Assembly (NCBI RefSeq): GCF_030123325.1
Contig: NZ_CP126106.1
Location: 1,888,001-1,952,000, forward strand
Source of the DNA: Peribacillus simplex
GTDB taxonomy: Bacteria > Bacillota > Bacilli > Bacillales > DSM-1321
DNA length: 64,000 bases
Direction: 5' to 3'
Part shown: piece by piece, positions 36,539-46,083 of the stretch
How positions within the stretch are numbered: position 1 is the stretch's first letter
How the letters are laid out: each line of letters starts with the position of its first letter
The notes under the pieces: model-generated
What the model saw: only the letters and a program-made list of their open reading frames with translations
What the model was told of the DNA's origin: nothing
Databases searched by the model: none
Program-made: the position numbers and the translations under genes

Positions 36539-37927
36539 ATAGAAACGCAAAAATCAAATGAGAGTGTACCAATCGCACCTGGTACAACAGATTTAAAGCG
36601 AACTTTAAAGATGTGGGATCTAGTTATTTTCGGGTTCGGATTTATGGCGCCAGTTGCTGCGATGTCACTATTTGGAATTATAACATTAGCTTCACAAGGA
36701 CACTCTGTACTTTCCTATATTATTGGATTTGTTGCCATGTTATTTACAGCGTACAGCTTCGGGAAAATGGTGGAAGCTTATCCTGTTGCCGGATCTACTT
36801 ATACTTATGCACAGCGTGCGCTTCATCCAAAGTTAGGGTTCATAGCTGGATGGGGAATGATACTCGATTATCTTTTAATTCCAATGCTGACTTTTTTAAT
36901 CAGTGCTAATTTTGCGAACGCCCTTGTACCGAGTATCCCAATTTGGGCCTGGATTCTCATCTTTGCCTTACCTATTACAATTGTAAATATAATCGGTATA
37001 GAGATTGCAGCAAAAGTAAATTCAATCTTAGTCCTCCTCATGGTCATAGCTGTATTTACATTCATTATCAGTGCCAGCCAATATATTGTGAAGGGCAATC
37101 TTTCACTTATTCAATTTAATGCCCTTTATAACCCAGGTACATTTTCTAGTGGTGCGGTCATTAGTGGGGCTGCTATTGTTATTGTTGCCTACTTAGGGTT
37201 CGATGCCATTACTACGTTGGCAGAAGAAACAAATATAGAGGGAAAAAAAATTGGCTCGGCTATTATGTTTACCTGTATCATTCAAACCATTTTTTATGTT
37301 TCAGTCACGTATTTGGCTGTGATCCTGCTAGGAAACTATTTGTCTATTCAAAATCCAGATACAGCATTTTTTAATGTTCTTGATATTATTGGCGGTTTAT
37401 TCCTTCAGACCTTCATTACACTTATGATCATAGTTTCTGGAGTGGCAAGTGCATTGGTAAGCCAGTCAGCAACAAGCCGGTTGCTTTTGGGTATGGGACG
37501 AGACAATGTAATCCCTATTAAGTTTTTTGGGTACATACATCCAAAATACAAAACTCCGGTTAATAATATTCTATTAGTGTCTATCTTGGGAATTATCGGT
37601 GCTGTATTAATGAACATGAAACTAGTATCAGATCTGGTATCATTTGGCGGGTTACTGGGATTTACTTTTGTAAATATAAGTGTGATTAATCACTATTATT
37701 TTAAAAATAGACAAAGAAATATCTTTAAGTTTTTAATTGTTCCGCTAATCGGTATATCGGTCTGTTTATATATATTATGGGGCCTTTCAATAACTGGAAA
37801 AGTGGTGGGATTTACATGGATGGGGATTGGTTTTATATATCTTATAGCAAGATCTGCGTATTCAAAAGAATTAAGAGGCATCAAACAAAGGCTGATCAAC
37901 AAATTGGTTAAAGATGAAAAATATTAA
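36539..37927 (+). CDS. APC-family amino acid/polyamine permease, probable non-ATG start
   Basis: About 462 residues with twelve hydrophobic segments. FGFMAPVAAMSLFGI in segment 1, AGSTYTYAQRALHPKLGF, and EETNIEGKKIGSAI after segment 6 are typical for the PuuP/YhdG-like APC branch. A near-perfect ribosome site (GGAGGTG, 36526-36532) is followed not by ATG, GTG or TTG but by ATT (36536) and ATA (36539) at the proper distances; the TTG at 36524 overlaps the ribosome site. An ATG-to-ATA change is the simplest explanation. The frame is otherwise intact. Probable role: uptake of putrescine or acetylated polyamines. Confidence 0.85.
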   Translation: METQKSNESVPIAPGTTDLKRTLKMWDLVIFGFGFMAPVAAMSLFGIITLASQGHSVLSYIIGFVAMLFTAYSFGKMVEAYPVAGSTYTYAQRALHPKLGFIAGWGMILDYLLIPMLTFLISANFANALVPSIPIWAWILIFALPITIVNIIGIEIAAKVNSILVLLMVIAVFTFIISASQYIVKGNLSLIQFNALYNPGTFSSGAVISGAAIVIVAYLGFDAITTLAEETNIEGKKIGSAIMFTCIIQTIFYVSVTYLAVILLGNYLSIQNPDTAFFNVLDIIGGLFLQTFITLMIIVSGVASALVSQSATSRLLLGMGRDNVIPIKFFGYIHPKYKTPVNNILLVSILGIIGAVLMNMKLVSDLVSFGGLLGFTFVNISVINHYYFKNRQRNIFKFLIVPLIGISVCLYILWGLSITGKVVGFTWMGIGFIYLIARSAYSKELRGIKQRLINKLVKDEKY

Positions 37928-37974
37928 TTATTTTTTTAGAATATAAAATTAAGATACTATAGGAGGAAATAATT

Positions 37975-39354
37975 ATGTCACAAGTTTATAAACAACATAA
38001 CTTGACCCATAAACAATTATCCGAAATTGATAGAAAACACTACCTACATCCGACTACACCACCAAAAGCTCATCATTTATCTGGGCCATCGACCATTTTT
38101 TCGGAAGGAAAAGGAATTTATCTTAAAGACCTAGAAGGCAAGGAGCGCATCGATGGTGTATCCATGCTTTGGAATGTCAACCTTGGTTATGGCAACGAAG
38201 AGCTTGCTGAAGCCGCAAAACAACAGATGCTCCAGCTTTCATACAGTTCTTCATTTAGTGGACAGTCAAACGAACCAGCAATCCTTTTGTCTCAAAAAGT
38301 AGCTTCGTTGGCACCTGGTGACTTGAATGTTTGCTTCTTTACATCTGGAGGATCAGAATCTAATGATACTGCCTTTAAATTGGCTCGCTTTTATTGGAAA
38401 GTAAAAGGGCAGCCACACCGTACAAAAATTATTTCACTTGAACAATCATTCCACGGTGTTACTCTAGGAGCCACAAGTGCAACAGGTATTGAAGGCTTCC
38501 AAAAATTCACGACTTCCAATGCTCCAAACTTCCTTACAGCTGCAGCACATGCTTTAAAGGCTGAACTTGGTGATAAAAACGATCCAAATTATGCACGTTC
38601 CATTCGCGGACTGATCGAATCAGAGGGAGCAGATACCATAGCTGCTGTCATTTTGGAGCCGATTCAAGGGGCTGGTGGAGTTCGATTCCCTCCAGATGGA
38701 TATCTCCAAGCAGTACGAAAGCTTTGTGACGAACATGGTATATTATTGATTGCAGATGAGGTTATTTGTGGATTTGGTCGGACAGGTAAGATGTTTGGTG
38801 TTGATAATTGGGATATGGTGCCTGACTTTTTATGTGTTGCAAAAGGTATTTCAAGTGGATATGCACATCTTGGAGCAGTTATTATGAGAGAACATGTTAG
38901 GGAAGCATTTGTACAATCAGATGAAATGATGTTCCATGGATTTACGTATAGCGGCCATCCGATGGCCTGTGCTGTTGGGTTAAAAACAATTGAAATTTTG
39001 GAAAGAGATAATATCGTTGAAAACAGCAGGCAACGTGGCGAAGAGTTATTAAAAGGTCTTAAGTATCTGGAAAGTAACCATAAACATGTAACAAATGTAA
39101 GAGGTCTGGGTCTTCTAGCGGGAATTGAGCTGTTAAAAGATCCCGAAAGTGGATTATCTTTTGATCCATCAGAACGTGCAGCAGGGCTTTATACAGACTT
39201 GTGTATGGAGTTAGGATTACAATTACGTTATTTTGATTGGAAGGGTTCAAACACCATTGCTCTTGCACCGCCACTTATCATTAGAAGTAATCAGATTGAA
39301 GAGATTATCAACAGAATGTCAAATGCCCTTAAAATATTTGAAAAACAAGTGTAG
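37975..39354 (+). CDS. class III aminotransferase (omega-transaminase)
   Basis: 459 residues. PLP-binding Lys290 in CVAKGISSGY, Asp261 in IADEVICGFGRTG, and FTSGGSESNDTAFKLAR near 122-138 are the family hallmarks. Such enzymes transfer the terminal amino group of putrescine, cadaverine or beta-alanine to pyruvate. It starts 47 bases after the permease with AGGAGGAAATAATT before the ATG. Cotranscription with permease and aldehyde dehydrogenase is likely. Putrescine:pyruvate activity is an inference from the cluster. Confidence 0.92.
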   Translation: MSQVYKQHNLTHKQLSEIDRKHYLHPTTPPKAHHLSGPSTIFSEGKGIYLKDLEGKERIDGVSMLWNVNLGYGNEELAEAAKQQMLQLSYSSSFSGQSNEPAILLSQKVASLAPGDLNVCFFTSGGSESNDTAFKLARFYWKVKGQPHRTKIISLEQSFHGVTLGATSATGIEGFQKFTTSNAPNFLTAAAHALKAELGDKNDPNYARSIRGLIESEGADTIAAVILEPIQGAGGVRFPPDGYLQAVRKLCDEHGILLIADEVICGFGRTGKMFGVDNWDMVPDFLCVAKGISSGYAHLGAVIMREHVREAFVQSDEMMFHGFTYSGHPMACAVGLKTIEILERDNIVENSRQRGEELLKGLKYLESNHKHVTNVRGLGLLAGIELLKDPESGLSFDPSERAAGLYTDLCMELGLQLRYFDWKGSNTIALAPPLIIRSNQIEEIINRMSNALKIFEKQV

Positions 39355-39385
39355 TCGAAAGTAAGTCCGTGGATAGGTGAAATTA

Positions 39386-39484
39386 ATGGTTCTTTTATTT
39401 TTTGGTGGAGCAGGTACATTGGCAGTTTCATCCGGAATAACTTCTATTATCATGACAGCGCTTGCAAGTATATCAATAGTATGA
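39386..39484 (+). CDS. putative 32-residue hydrophobic peptide
   Basis: ATG follows GGATAGGTGAAATTA. The frame reads MVLLFFGGAGTLAVSSGITS, then IIMTALASISIV, wholly hydrophobic with no charge. It could be a small membrane subunit of the neighbouring permease or just a chance frame. Confidence 0.3.
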   Translation: MVLLFFGGAGTLAVSSGITSIIMTALASISIV

Positions 39485-39565
39485 TTCGAATGTAATTAAA
39501 TAGCGGGATGCCAAGTTCTTGCTTGTTATTTATATATATGTAGTGCAGTTAAGGGAGGAGTTACA

Positions 39566-40693
39566 ATGGGATTAATGACGGGATTTATATATGATGAAAG
39601 TTACTTTTGGCATGACACTGGAAATGGTGCATTATTTCTGCGACCCGGAGAATGGATTGAAGCTGACGAACACGGTGAGAGTCCAAAAAGTAAAAGACGA
39701 GTAAAAAACCTTTTGGAACGAAGCGGCTTTATGAACGAGTTACAGGTTATTAAACCACGTGCAGCCACAAGAGAAGAGATTGAGAGGAACCATAGATCTT
39801 CGTATGTAGAAAAAGTTAAACAATTAAGTGATGCAAATGGTGGAGATGCAGGTGATTTAGCTCTTGTTGGAAAAGGTTCTTATGAGATAGCACTTTTATC
39901 TGCAGGTGGTACAATAACCGGAGTTGATGCAGTAATGGCAGGGCATGTTCAAAATGTATATGCTCTTACAAGACCTCCTGGACACCATGCTGAAAAGGAG
40001 AAAGGTATAGGCTTTTGTTTGTTTAACAACGTTGCAGTGGCTGCACGGCATGCTCGTGAAAAATATGGTTTAAAACGTATCATGATTTTAGATTGGGATG
40101 TACATCACGGCAATGGAACAGAAAGTTCATTTTATGATGACCCTGAGGTACTAACTGTTTCCATTCATCAAGAACTTAATTTCCCACCTGATAGAGGATT
40201 TGCCGAACATATAGGTGAAGGTCAAGGAAAAGGGTTCAATGTAAACATCCCTTTACTTGCTGGAACTGGCAATGCGGGGTACATTTATGCATTAGAAAAA
40301 GTTGTGCTGCCTTTAGCAGAGCAATTTGAGCCTGAGCTTATTATCGTAGCAGCTGGTCAAGATGCAAGTGTATTTGATCCACTTTCCCATATGATGGTCA
40401 CCGCAGATGGATATGGCATGATAACTTCAATTGTGAAGAATCTAGCTGAACGTATTTGCGAAGGGCGCTTAGTCGTTTGCCATGAAGGTGGTTATAGTGC
40501 TGCATATGTACCATTTTGTACATTGAGAATAATTGAATCTTTAAGTGGATTAAAAAGTAAGGTTACAGAAGATCCATTTTATGAGTCCATTAAAGGACTT
40601 CCTACGAATGTGTTGGCAAAGCACCAAAAAGAGGCGGTTGAAAAAGTAATAAGTATTCAGTCACAGTTTTGGCGATTTTTAGTCAATCAATAG
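39566..40693 (+). CDS. acetylpolyamine amidohydrolase / class II histone deacetylase family
   Basis: 375 residues. The deacetylase core is complete: tandem His140-His141 in PPGHHAE, zinc ligands Asp178 and His180 in LDWDVHHGNGT, third ligand Asp266 in AGQDAS, and GGYS near the C-terminus (active-site Tyr). Bacterial members remove acetyl groups from acetylputrescine, acetylcadaverine and similar amines. With permease, transaminase and aldehyde dehydrogenase upstream it completes a plausible path from acetylated polyamine to 4-aminobutyrate. AAGGGAGGAG precedes the ATG. Confidence 0.93.
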   Translation: MGLMTGFIYDESYFWHDTGNGALFLRPGEWIEADEHGESPKSKRRVKNLLERSGFMNELQVIKPRAATREEIERNHRSSYVEKVKQLSDANGGDAGDLALVGKGSYEIALLSAGGTITGVDAVMAGHVQNVYALTRPPGHHAEKEKGIGFCLFNNVAVAARHAREKYGLKRIMILDWDVHHGNGTESSFYDDPEVLTVSIHQELNFPPDRGFAEHIGEGQGKGFNVNIPLLAGTGNAGYIYALEKVVLPLAEQFEPELIIVAAGQDASVFDPLSHMMVTADGYGMITSIVKNLAERICEGRLVVCHEGGYSAAYVPFCTLRIIESLSGLKSKVTEDPFYESIKGLPTNVLAKHQKEAVEKVISIQSQFWRFLVNQ

Positions 40694-40794
40694 TTTGTAA
40701 GAGTAAAGAGAAAAATTGCAGCAAGATAAAAGCGGATAAAAAAAGAAACAACCGTTAACCCCATTATGGGTTAAACCCTATTTTAAATAGTTTC

Positions 40795-40826
40795 AGAGCA
40801 TCCGTTCATTGGGTGCTCTTTCTTTT
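40795..40826 (+). terminator. terminator downstream of the polyamine cluster
   Basis: AGAGCATCC pairs with GGGTGCTCT, followed by TTCTTTT. A second hairpin (GTTAACCC/GGGTTAA) lies at about 40754-40774. Confidence 0.7.
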
Positions 40827-41070
40827 AGGGTAAGAAGGGGAATTGAGGGTATCCAAGGTTGTTAGAAATCACATAGGTATTCAGCTAAACCCTTAATTCC
40901 GAACAATTTTAAGTGAATTTATATGGTGTTGAAAAAGAGGGTTACATATGGAAAACTCATTCAGTTCCATTTCACAGAAAGCAGCTTTATTAAATAGGTG
41001 CCAGTTGAAGCAGAAGAATATGACAACCCCTCTTTGACATAACATTTAGGAAAAAGATAAGGGTGTGACA

Positions 41071-41295
41071 ATGCTGAGTAGGAAGAAAAACGACCAAATC
41101 GTTATTTATATAATAAAAGGCTCAACAATTAAAAGGTTTTTAATCCTAGATCTAATTATTGGATCAGGAATTTTTTATGTGGTTAAATTCATTTCTTCAA
41201 GCGTATTAATAGCGAGTGCGAGCAGTTTTATTGGAACAGAAGGAATTAAAAAGGCACCGAAAGTTCTAAAAAATGCAATTGGATTAATAACCTAA
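41071..41295 (+). CDS. small hypothetical membrane protein, 74 residues
   Basis: Starts at ATG 41071 behind AAGGGTG. Hydrophobic segments at about 25-43 and 45-58, flanked by Lys-rich ends (KAPKVLKNA near the C-terminus). Family not recognised. Alone between terminator and sulfite oxidase gene. Confidence 0.55.
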   Translation: MLSRKKNDQIVIYIIKGSTIKRFLILDLIIGSGIFYVVKFISSSVLIASASSFIGTEGIKKAPKVLKNAIGLIT

Positions 41296-41581
41296 GAGCT
41301 GGAAAATGGGATTGACTCCTGACCTTACTAGTTGCATATTCGAAATAATAAGGATGTAAGTTAATGGGGTTTGAATCATAAAGAAGGAACTGGATTTCAT
41401 GTTTGATTTTGAATTTATCGAAGCTGCCAAGAAAATTCACAGCAAATTGCCATTTAAATATAGTTCAATATGATCGACCTTAAGATTAGTCAAACTGGAT
41501 TTAAACAGATTGTGTGTAGGATAAAATGGGCAGTGACGAACGTATACATCTATAATGATTCATATTAATTAGGAGGGAATC

Positions 41582-42646
41582 ATGAGAAAACCTCAAAAAG
41601 TGAAACCTTATTTAACTACACGTAGTTTGCTGCCTGAAAATCAGGAAACACCGATTCAATTCATCAATAATGATAGTATGGAAAACCAATTATTTTATAG
41701 AAGGAACCACTTTTCTTATCCGACTCTTACTAATTCAAACTATTGGCTCCCTATAAATGGGTTAGTATCCGTTCCTTTACTTCTGTCCATGCAAGACATT
41801 CTTCAATACCCATCAATAACGCTGGAAGTTGTCCTTGAATGCTCGGGAGACAAGCGTAATCTATTCGAACCTAAAATATCTGGGGAACAATGGGGGAAGG
41901 GAGCCATTAGCCAAGGGAGGTGGAAAGGTGTACCATTAAGGACTTTACTTGAACTTTCTGGACTAGGTGATGGGGCTAAAGAAGTTGTCGTGGAGGGTTA
42001 TGATTATGGAAATAGGACCGATCTAGATGAGGTTTACACCTACACCAGGAGTTTGCCTATCGAGAAAGCACTGCATCCGGATACCATTATTGCATATGAG
42101 TATAATAATCGGCCCATTCCTTTTAAACATGGTTATCCACTGAGGTTAATAGTTCCGCAGTGGTATGCAATGGCATCTGTTAAGTGGATAAAGCAGATAA
42201 TTGTTATTAATTCAAAATTCAATGGGCCCTTTCAAACAATTGATTACGTGTATTATCCAAATGATGACAATGATCAAAATGCATTTCCAGTCACTACAAT
42301 AAATATCAATTCGACCATCCAAAAACCGCTGGATATGGACATTATAAATACTGGCAATCATGTAATAAAAGGGATTGCATGGACAGGAAAAGGAGTTATT
42401 ACAAAGGTGGAAATTAGTATGGATGATGGCTATACATGGAGAAAAGCTGATATATTACCTCGTAAGAATATTGGTTATGGATGGGTTAGCTGGTCATTCG
42501 AATGGAACATATTGAAAAAAGGTGAGTACACGATTAAATCCAGGGCAACAGATTCATTTGGTCAAGTTCAACCTAATATACCTTATTGGAATAAAAAAGG
42601 TTATGGGTATAATGCCATTGATAAAATTAAGGTTAAGGCAGAATAA
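41582..42646 (+). CDS. sulfite oxidase-like molybdopterin enzyme
   Basis: 354 residues. The Mo-ligand Cys87 lies in LECSGDKRNLFEP, the family's C-S-G-[ND] motif. The Moco domain spans about 50-225 (YALT-type stretch replaced by GVPLRTLLELSGL; RLIVPQWYAMASVKWIKQI). The C-terminal dimerisation domain follows from about 240 (KGIAWTGKGVITKVEISMDD). There is no Tat or Sec signal, so it is probably cytoplasmic. Likely oxidises sulfite or a related oxoanion to sulfate. The YeiH-type exporter and CysL-like regulator on the far side of the gap fit a sulfur role. Strong ribosome site TAGGAGGG. Confidence 0.88.
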   Translation: MRKPQKVKPYLTTRSLLPENQETPIQFINNDSMENQLFYRRNHFSYPTLTNSNYWLPINGLVSVPLLLSMQDILQYPSITLEVVLECSGDKRNLFEPKISGEQWGKGAISQGRWKGVPLRTLLELSGLGDGAKEVVVEGYDYGNRTDLDEVYTYTRSLPIEKALHPDTIIAYEYNNRPIPFKHGYPLRLIVPQWYAMASVKWIKQIIVINSKFNGPFQTIDYVYYPNDDNDQNAFPVTTININSTIQKPLDMDIINTGNHVIKGIAWTGKGVITKVEISMDDGYTWRKADILPRKNIGYGWVSWSFEWNILKKGEYTIKSRATDSFGQVQPNIPYWNKKGYGYNAIDKIKVKAE

Positions 42647-43393
42647 CTTTAATTTTAATTTAAGGAAAGAAAACGGCTGAAGAAACTTTTGTTACCCTGG
42701 TAGTAGAATCAAGAAGAAATATAAGTTACCCAATCGAGTTCAGGGATAGGAGGAAAAATCAGCCGTGATTATCTTCTCATGGATTAAATCGATTGAGTTA
42801 ATCCATGAAAAGAAAAATTAAAAGGAACGTAAAATATCCTGAATGAACTAAAGGGCAATATAGTTCCATAAGAATACTATGTCATTCTAACAACGCGTTA
42901 GGCTAAATTCACCATTTTCGAATTTTTGACCGTTTCCCCCACAACCCTCATTTACACCACAACAACAATTTATTTTTCGTATGTTCATATAAATAAAAAA
43001 GGTACTCCTTTTCCTTAGAACATTACCTACCACTGACCAGTATCCTGAAACTACACTAGAGAATGTTCGTAGTAGAATCATTTAATCAAGTTATGGACTG
43101 GCAGCTGTTCTTCTACATCCTAATTCACCTACAGGTCAAGGTGAACCCTATTCACCTTTTCTACAGATTTTTTGAACCATAATGGCCTATCAATGCGGAC
43201 TTCCAATGCTTTTTGTTATTTATATACAATGCATTACCGTAACCTCCGTAATGAAAATTGACATTGTGTAACCTGACCCATCCTAAACAAACCATCCCAA
43301 TGAGCGGATGAGTCCTTTAAAACGAATCCAGCGATGAAATGCCTTGGTATCGTCAACAATATTCGAAAGGTATCATGTGATAAGGAATCTAAA
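42647..43393. other. 750-base intergenic region, mostly eroded
   Basis: One hairpin (TCATGGATTAA with TTAATCCATGA, about 42778-42812) and a minus-strand short frame at 42887-42988 with clustered Cys and Gly (MNIRKINCCCGVNEGCGGNG) whose ribosome site is poorly spaced. Nothing else supports a gene. Confidence 0.4.
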
Positions 43394-43564
43394 TTAAAAC
43401 GGATACTCATTTAATCCTGTGCCGAAAAGATCGAATTCAGGATTTCTTGACTGAGTTATTGGAGGGGCTTCGGATTGTTCATTAGGTGAGCTGACAGCAG
43501 CTTCACCTTCAACTGACTCTACAGAGGTTTCGTGATTATCTTTATTCAATGGGTTATCAAGCAT
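43394..43564 (-). CDS. small acidic hypothetical protein, 56 residues
   Basis: From the ATG at 43564, with AAAAAGGAGATGA upstream; an ATG at 43588 precedes that site and is less likely. Sequence is acidic and low in hydrophobics (ETSVESVEGEAAVSSPNEQS), ending FGTGLNEYPF. Probably unstructured. No family recognised. The 400 bases upstream (43565-43964) show no further gene. Confidence 0.45.
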   Translation of the reverse strand: MLDNPLNKDNHETSVESVEGEAAVSSPNEQSEAPPITQSRNPEFDLFGTGLNEYPF

Positions 43565-43964
43565 ACTTATAATCATCTCCTTTTTCATTAGATTAACGTA
43601 ATTATAAATTCCCTAGATATTTTAATTTTATGCTGAAAATATGGTGATGACAGGAATGCGTTGATCCTGTTAAGACCTTGTAAGCAATCGTGTCGTGCGG
43701 TAATCCGTTCCAAACTCTAAGAGTTACTCCCACTTTGGAAGGTAAAATAGTTATTTCGAAAGCAATAACTTTACTAAACACCATTAAAGAACTAAGAATT
43801 AGTTGAGCAAAACCCTACAGGAATTATTCAGAATTTCAACAAGAAAAATACGTTTTTGCTTTGATCCATGCATCTATAATGAGTTGAAAAAATATTCGGT
43901 TAGAACATATTCATGACGTCATATATGTATTGCAGTGGGTAAAAATCCACCTTTTTACTCTTTG

Positions 43965-45005
43965 TTAAAGACTAATATACGTTAGTGATGATAAAAGTAA
44001 TGATGTAATAATAATGGCAATAAGTGGCCGTATTGCTTTGGTACGTAATTCTTTCAAGCTAATATTTAATCCTAATCCGGTCATTGACATTGTTAACATA
44101 AATGATGTGAAGTCTGCAATATCAGACAACACTTTTTGTGATACCATTACCTTATTACCAATGATATAGCTTCCCACAAAACTCATAATGATAAAGCCAA
44201 TTAAAAACCATGGAAACTCGAATCTTGCCTCCCCTTCTTTTTTTCCTTTCTTTTTCATCCAAAGCATGAGGATAAAGCAAACCGGAATTAATAGGAAAAC
44301 TCGTGTAAGTTTGGCAAGTAATGCGTGAGCAAGAGCATCCTGGCCTGCCGGGGCAGCAGCTAAAGCAACATGGCCTATCTCGTGTAGGCTGATTCCAACC
44401 CAATTTCCGTAGTTCATAGGACCAATAGATAAAAAAGGATATATTAACGTATAGATTATTGAAAACACTGTGCCGACTAATGCGATGATGCCTACTCCCA
44501 TAGCCGTATCTTCATCTTTTGCTTTTATTATTGGCGATACGGCCGCGATGGCAGCCGCACCACAAATGCCTGTGCCGACACTTAATAATAAAGAGAGATT
44601 AAAATCTGCCTTCAGCCATTTTGCAATGATCATAAGAATAACAATTGAAAAAATGATCGTTATTGTCCCTCTTAGCAATAGAGGGAAACCCTGATGAAAT
44701 ATCACAATCATGTTAAGCTTTAATCCATAAAGTATGATGGCAAATCTCAATAGTTTTTTTGATGAAAATTGAATACCAGTACGTAATTTTTCCGGATATC
44801 CAAAGACCTGTCTATAAACCACAGCTAGTAAAATGGCACACGCAAGAGGTCCAATATGATTTAGACCTGGCAACGCTGCCAAAATAAAACCTAACACGGC
44901 TATGATCAATGTAAAACCAATTCCAGAAATCAAAGAAACATTTAGCTTTTTTGCCGCTTTTTTCTGCTCATTTGGACTGGGAGTTATTAACGCTTTTTGT
45001 TCCAA
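43965..45005 (-). CDS. YeiH/PSE-family putative sulfate exporter
   Basis: 346 residues with about ten hydrophobic segments. GTGICGAAAIAAVSPIIKAK and the motif WVGISLHEIGHVALAAAP define the family. Members are widely annotated as putative sulfate exporters and are regulated by LysR proteins of the YeiE/CysL class. It is divergent from such a LysR gene 119 bases away. Together with the sulfite oxidase-like gene it could rid the cell of sulfite as sulfate; this is inference. Confidence 0.9.
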   Translation of the reverse strand: MEQKALITPSPNEQKKAAKKLNVSLISGIGFTLIIAVLGFILAALPGLNHIGPLACAILLAVVYRQVFGYPEKLRTGIQFSSKKLLRFAIILYGLKLNMIVIFHQGFPLLLRGTITIIFSIVILMIIAKWLKADFNLSLLLSVGTGICGAAAIAAVSPIIKAKDEDTAMGVGIIALVGTVFSIIYTLIYPFLSIGPMNYGNWVGISLHEIGHVALAAAPAGQDALAHALLAKLTRVFLLIPVCFILMLWMKKKGKKEGEARFEFPWFLIGFIIMSFVGSYIIGNKVMVSQKVLSDIADFTSFMLTMSMTGLGLNISLKELRTKAIRPLIAIIITSLLLSSLTYISL

Positions 45006-45124
45006 TGTTTTTCAACCCCTTATTTGGATTATTTGTAATTTATCGTAACTAATGATTTACAATAAGGAAAATAAATGATTATTATAGTTATAATAAGTAA
45101 ATACGATAGTTAGAAGGGGAACAT

Positions 45125-46021
45125 ATGGATCAACTATTATCTGTATTTATATCTGTAGCTGATAAAAGAAACTTTTCCAGGGCAGCGGAAGAGCTTCATA
45201 TGACTCAGCCGGCAGTCAGCCAGCAAATTCAACAATTGGAAAAATATATAGGTTCGAAGCTGCTTCTGCGAACAAACAAATCTGTCCAGCTAACTAAAGC
45301 AGGGGAAATAGTCTATTTACATGCTAAAGAAATAACAGGTTTGTATAAACGAATGTCAATGTTAGTGAATGAATTAAATAACGAGCCAACAGGACCATTA
45401 AAAATTGGTGCCAGCTATACCTTTGGAGAGTATGTATTACCACATATACTTGCAAGAATGAAAAACCTATTTCCTAATATCTTCCCTTCGGTACAGATTG
45501 GCAACACAAGGGATATTGCCAAAGCAGTCACAAGTCATGAGATCGATGTAGGAATTGTAGAGGGGGAAATTTCTCTTAGAAATATATATATAAAATCCGT
45601 TTCCACCGACCAAATGTATATCGTGGCAGGGGGTAAATATCCAATTTATTTCAATAAGGAAGTTACACTAAGACAGGTAGAACAAGAGAATTGGATTGTC
45701 CGTGAAGAAGGTTCTGGTACAAGAGAGGCAACAGAAACATTATTTCAATCTTTACAAATCCGTCCTTCCAAGTTAATGGAGTTCGGCAGTACACAACTTA
45801 TAAAAGAAGCAGTTGAAGCCGGGCTTGGCATTAGTTACTTATCTGAACTTACTGTTAAAAAAGAAAGAATGCTTGGTACCATTCAAGTATTAAATGTCAA
45901 AGGGACACCGATAAAAAGAAATTTTTCAGTTATTACAGAATCTGTGGAATTGCATACGAAATCTATGAACTTATTTATTGAGTTAATAGAAAAATATCTA
46001 AAGAACCAATTATTGCAATAG
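45125..46021 (+). CDS. LysR-family regulator, CysL/YeiE-like
   Basis: 298 residues. N-terminal helix-turn-helix (NFSRAAEELHMTQPAVSQQI, QQLEKYIGSKLL) and a LysR effector domain with IGASYTFGEYVLP and WIVREEGSGTREATE, the latter typical for CysL/CbbR relatives. It is divergent from the YeiH exporter, its likely target, with possible T-N11-A sites in the 119-base AT-rich spacer. A terminator follows. Confidence 0.9.
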   Translation: MDQLLSVFISVADKRNFSRAAEELHMTQPAVSQQIQQLEKYIGSKLLLRTNKSVQLTKAGEIVYLHAKEITGLYKRMSMLVNELNNEPTGPLKIGASYTFGEYVLPHILARMKNLFPNIFPSVQIGNTRDIAKAVTSHEIDVGIVEGEISLRNIYIKSVSTDQMYIVAGGKYPIYFNKEVTLRQVEQENWIVREEGSGTREATETLFQSLQIRPSKLMEFGSTQLIKEAVEAGLGISYLSELTVKKERMLGTIQVLNVKGTPIKRNFSVITESVELHTKSMNLFIELIEKYLKNQLLQ

Positions 46022-46044
46022 CCCTATTTTATAAATTAATAAAA

Positions 46045-46080
46045 AAAGACAAAGCTCTTTACTGGGGCTTTGTCTTTTTA
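46045..46080 (+). terminator. terminator after the LysR gene, joined to the MITE
   Basis: An 11-bp stem (AAAGACAAAGC with GCTTTGTCTTT) and a T-tract. The MITE copy B has inserted directly in the T-tract, whose sequence TTTTATTT is the duplicated target. Confidence 0.8.
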
Positions 46081-46083
46081 TTT

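Noticed and set aside
42887..42988. 33-residue Cys-rich minus-strand frame (CCCGVNEGCGGNG)
   Set aside because: The AAGGAG is too far from the ATG (about 17 bases), and nothing else supports expression; kept only as a note in the intergenic entry.
43602..43784. 60-codon minus-strand frame upstream of the small acidic protein
   Set aside because: No ribosome site and no protein-like pattern.
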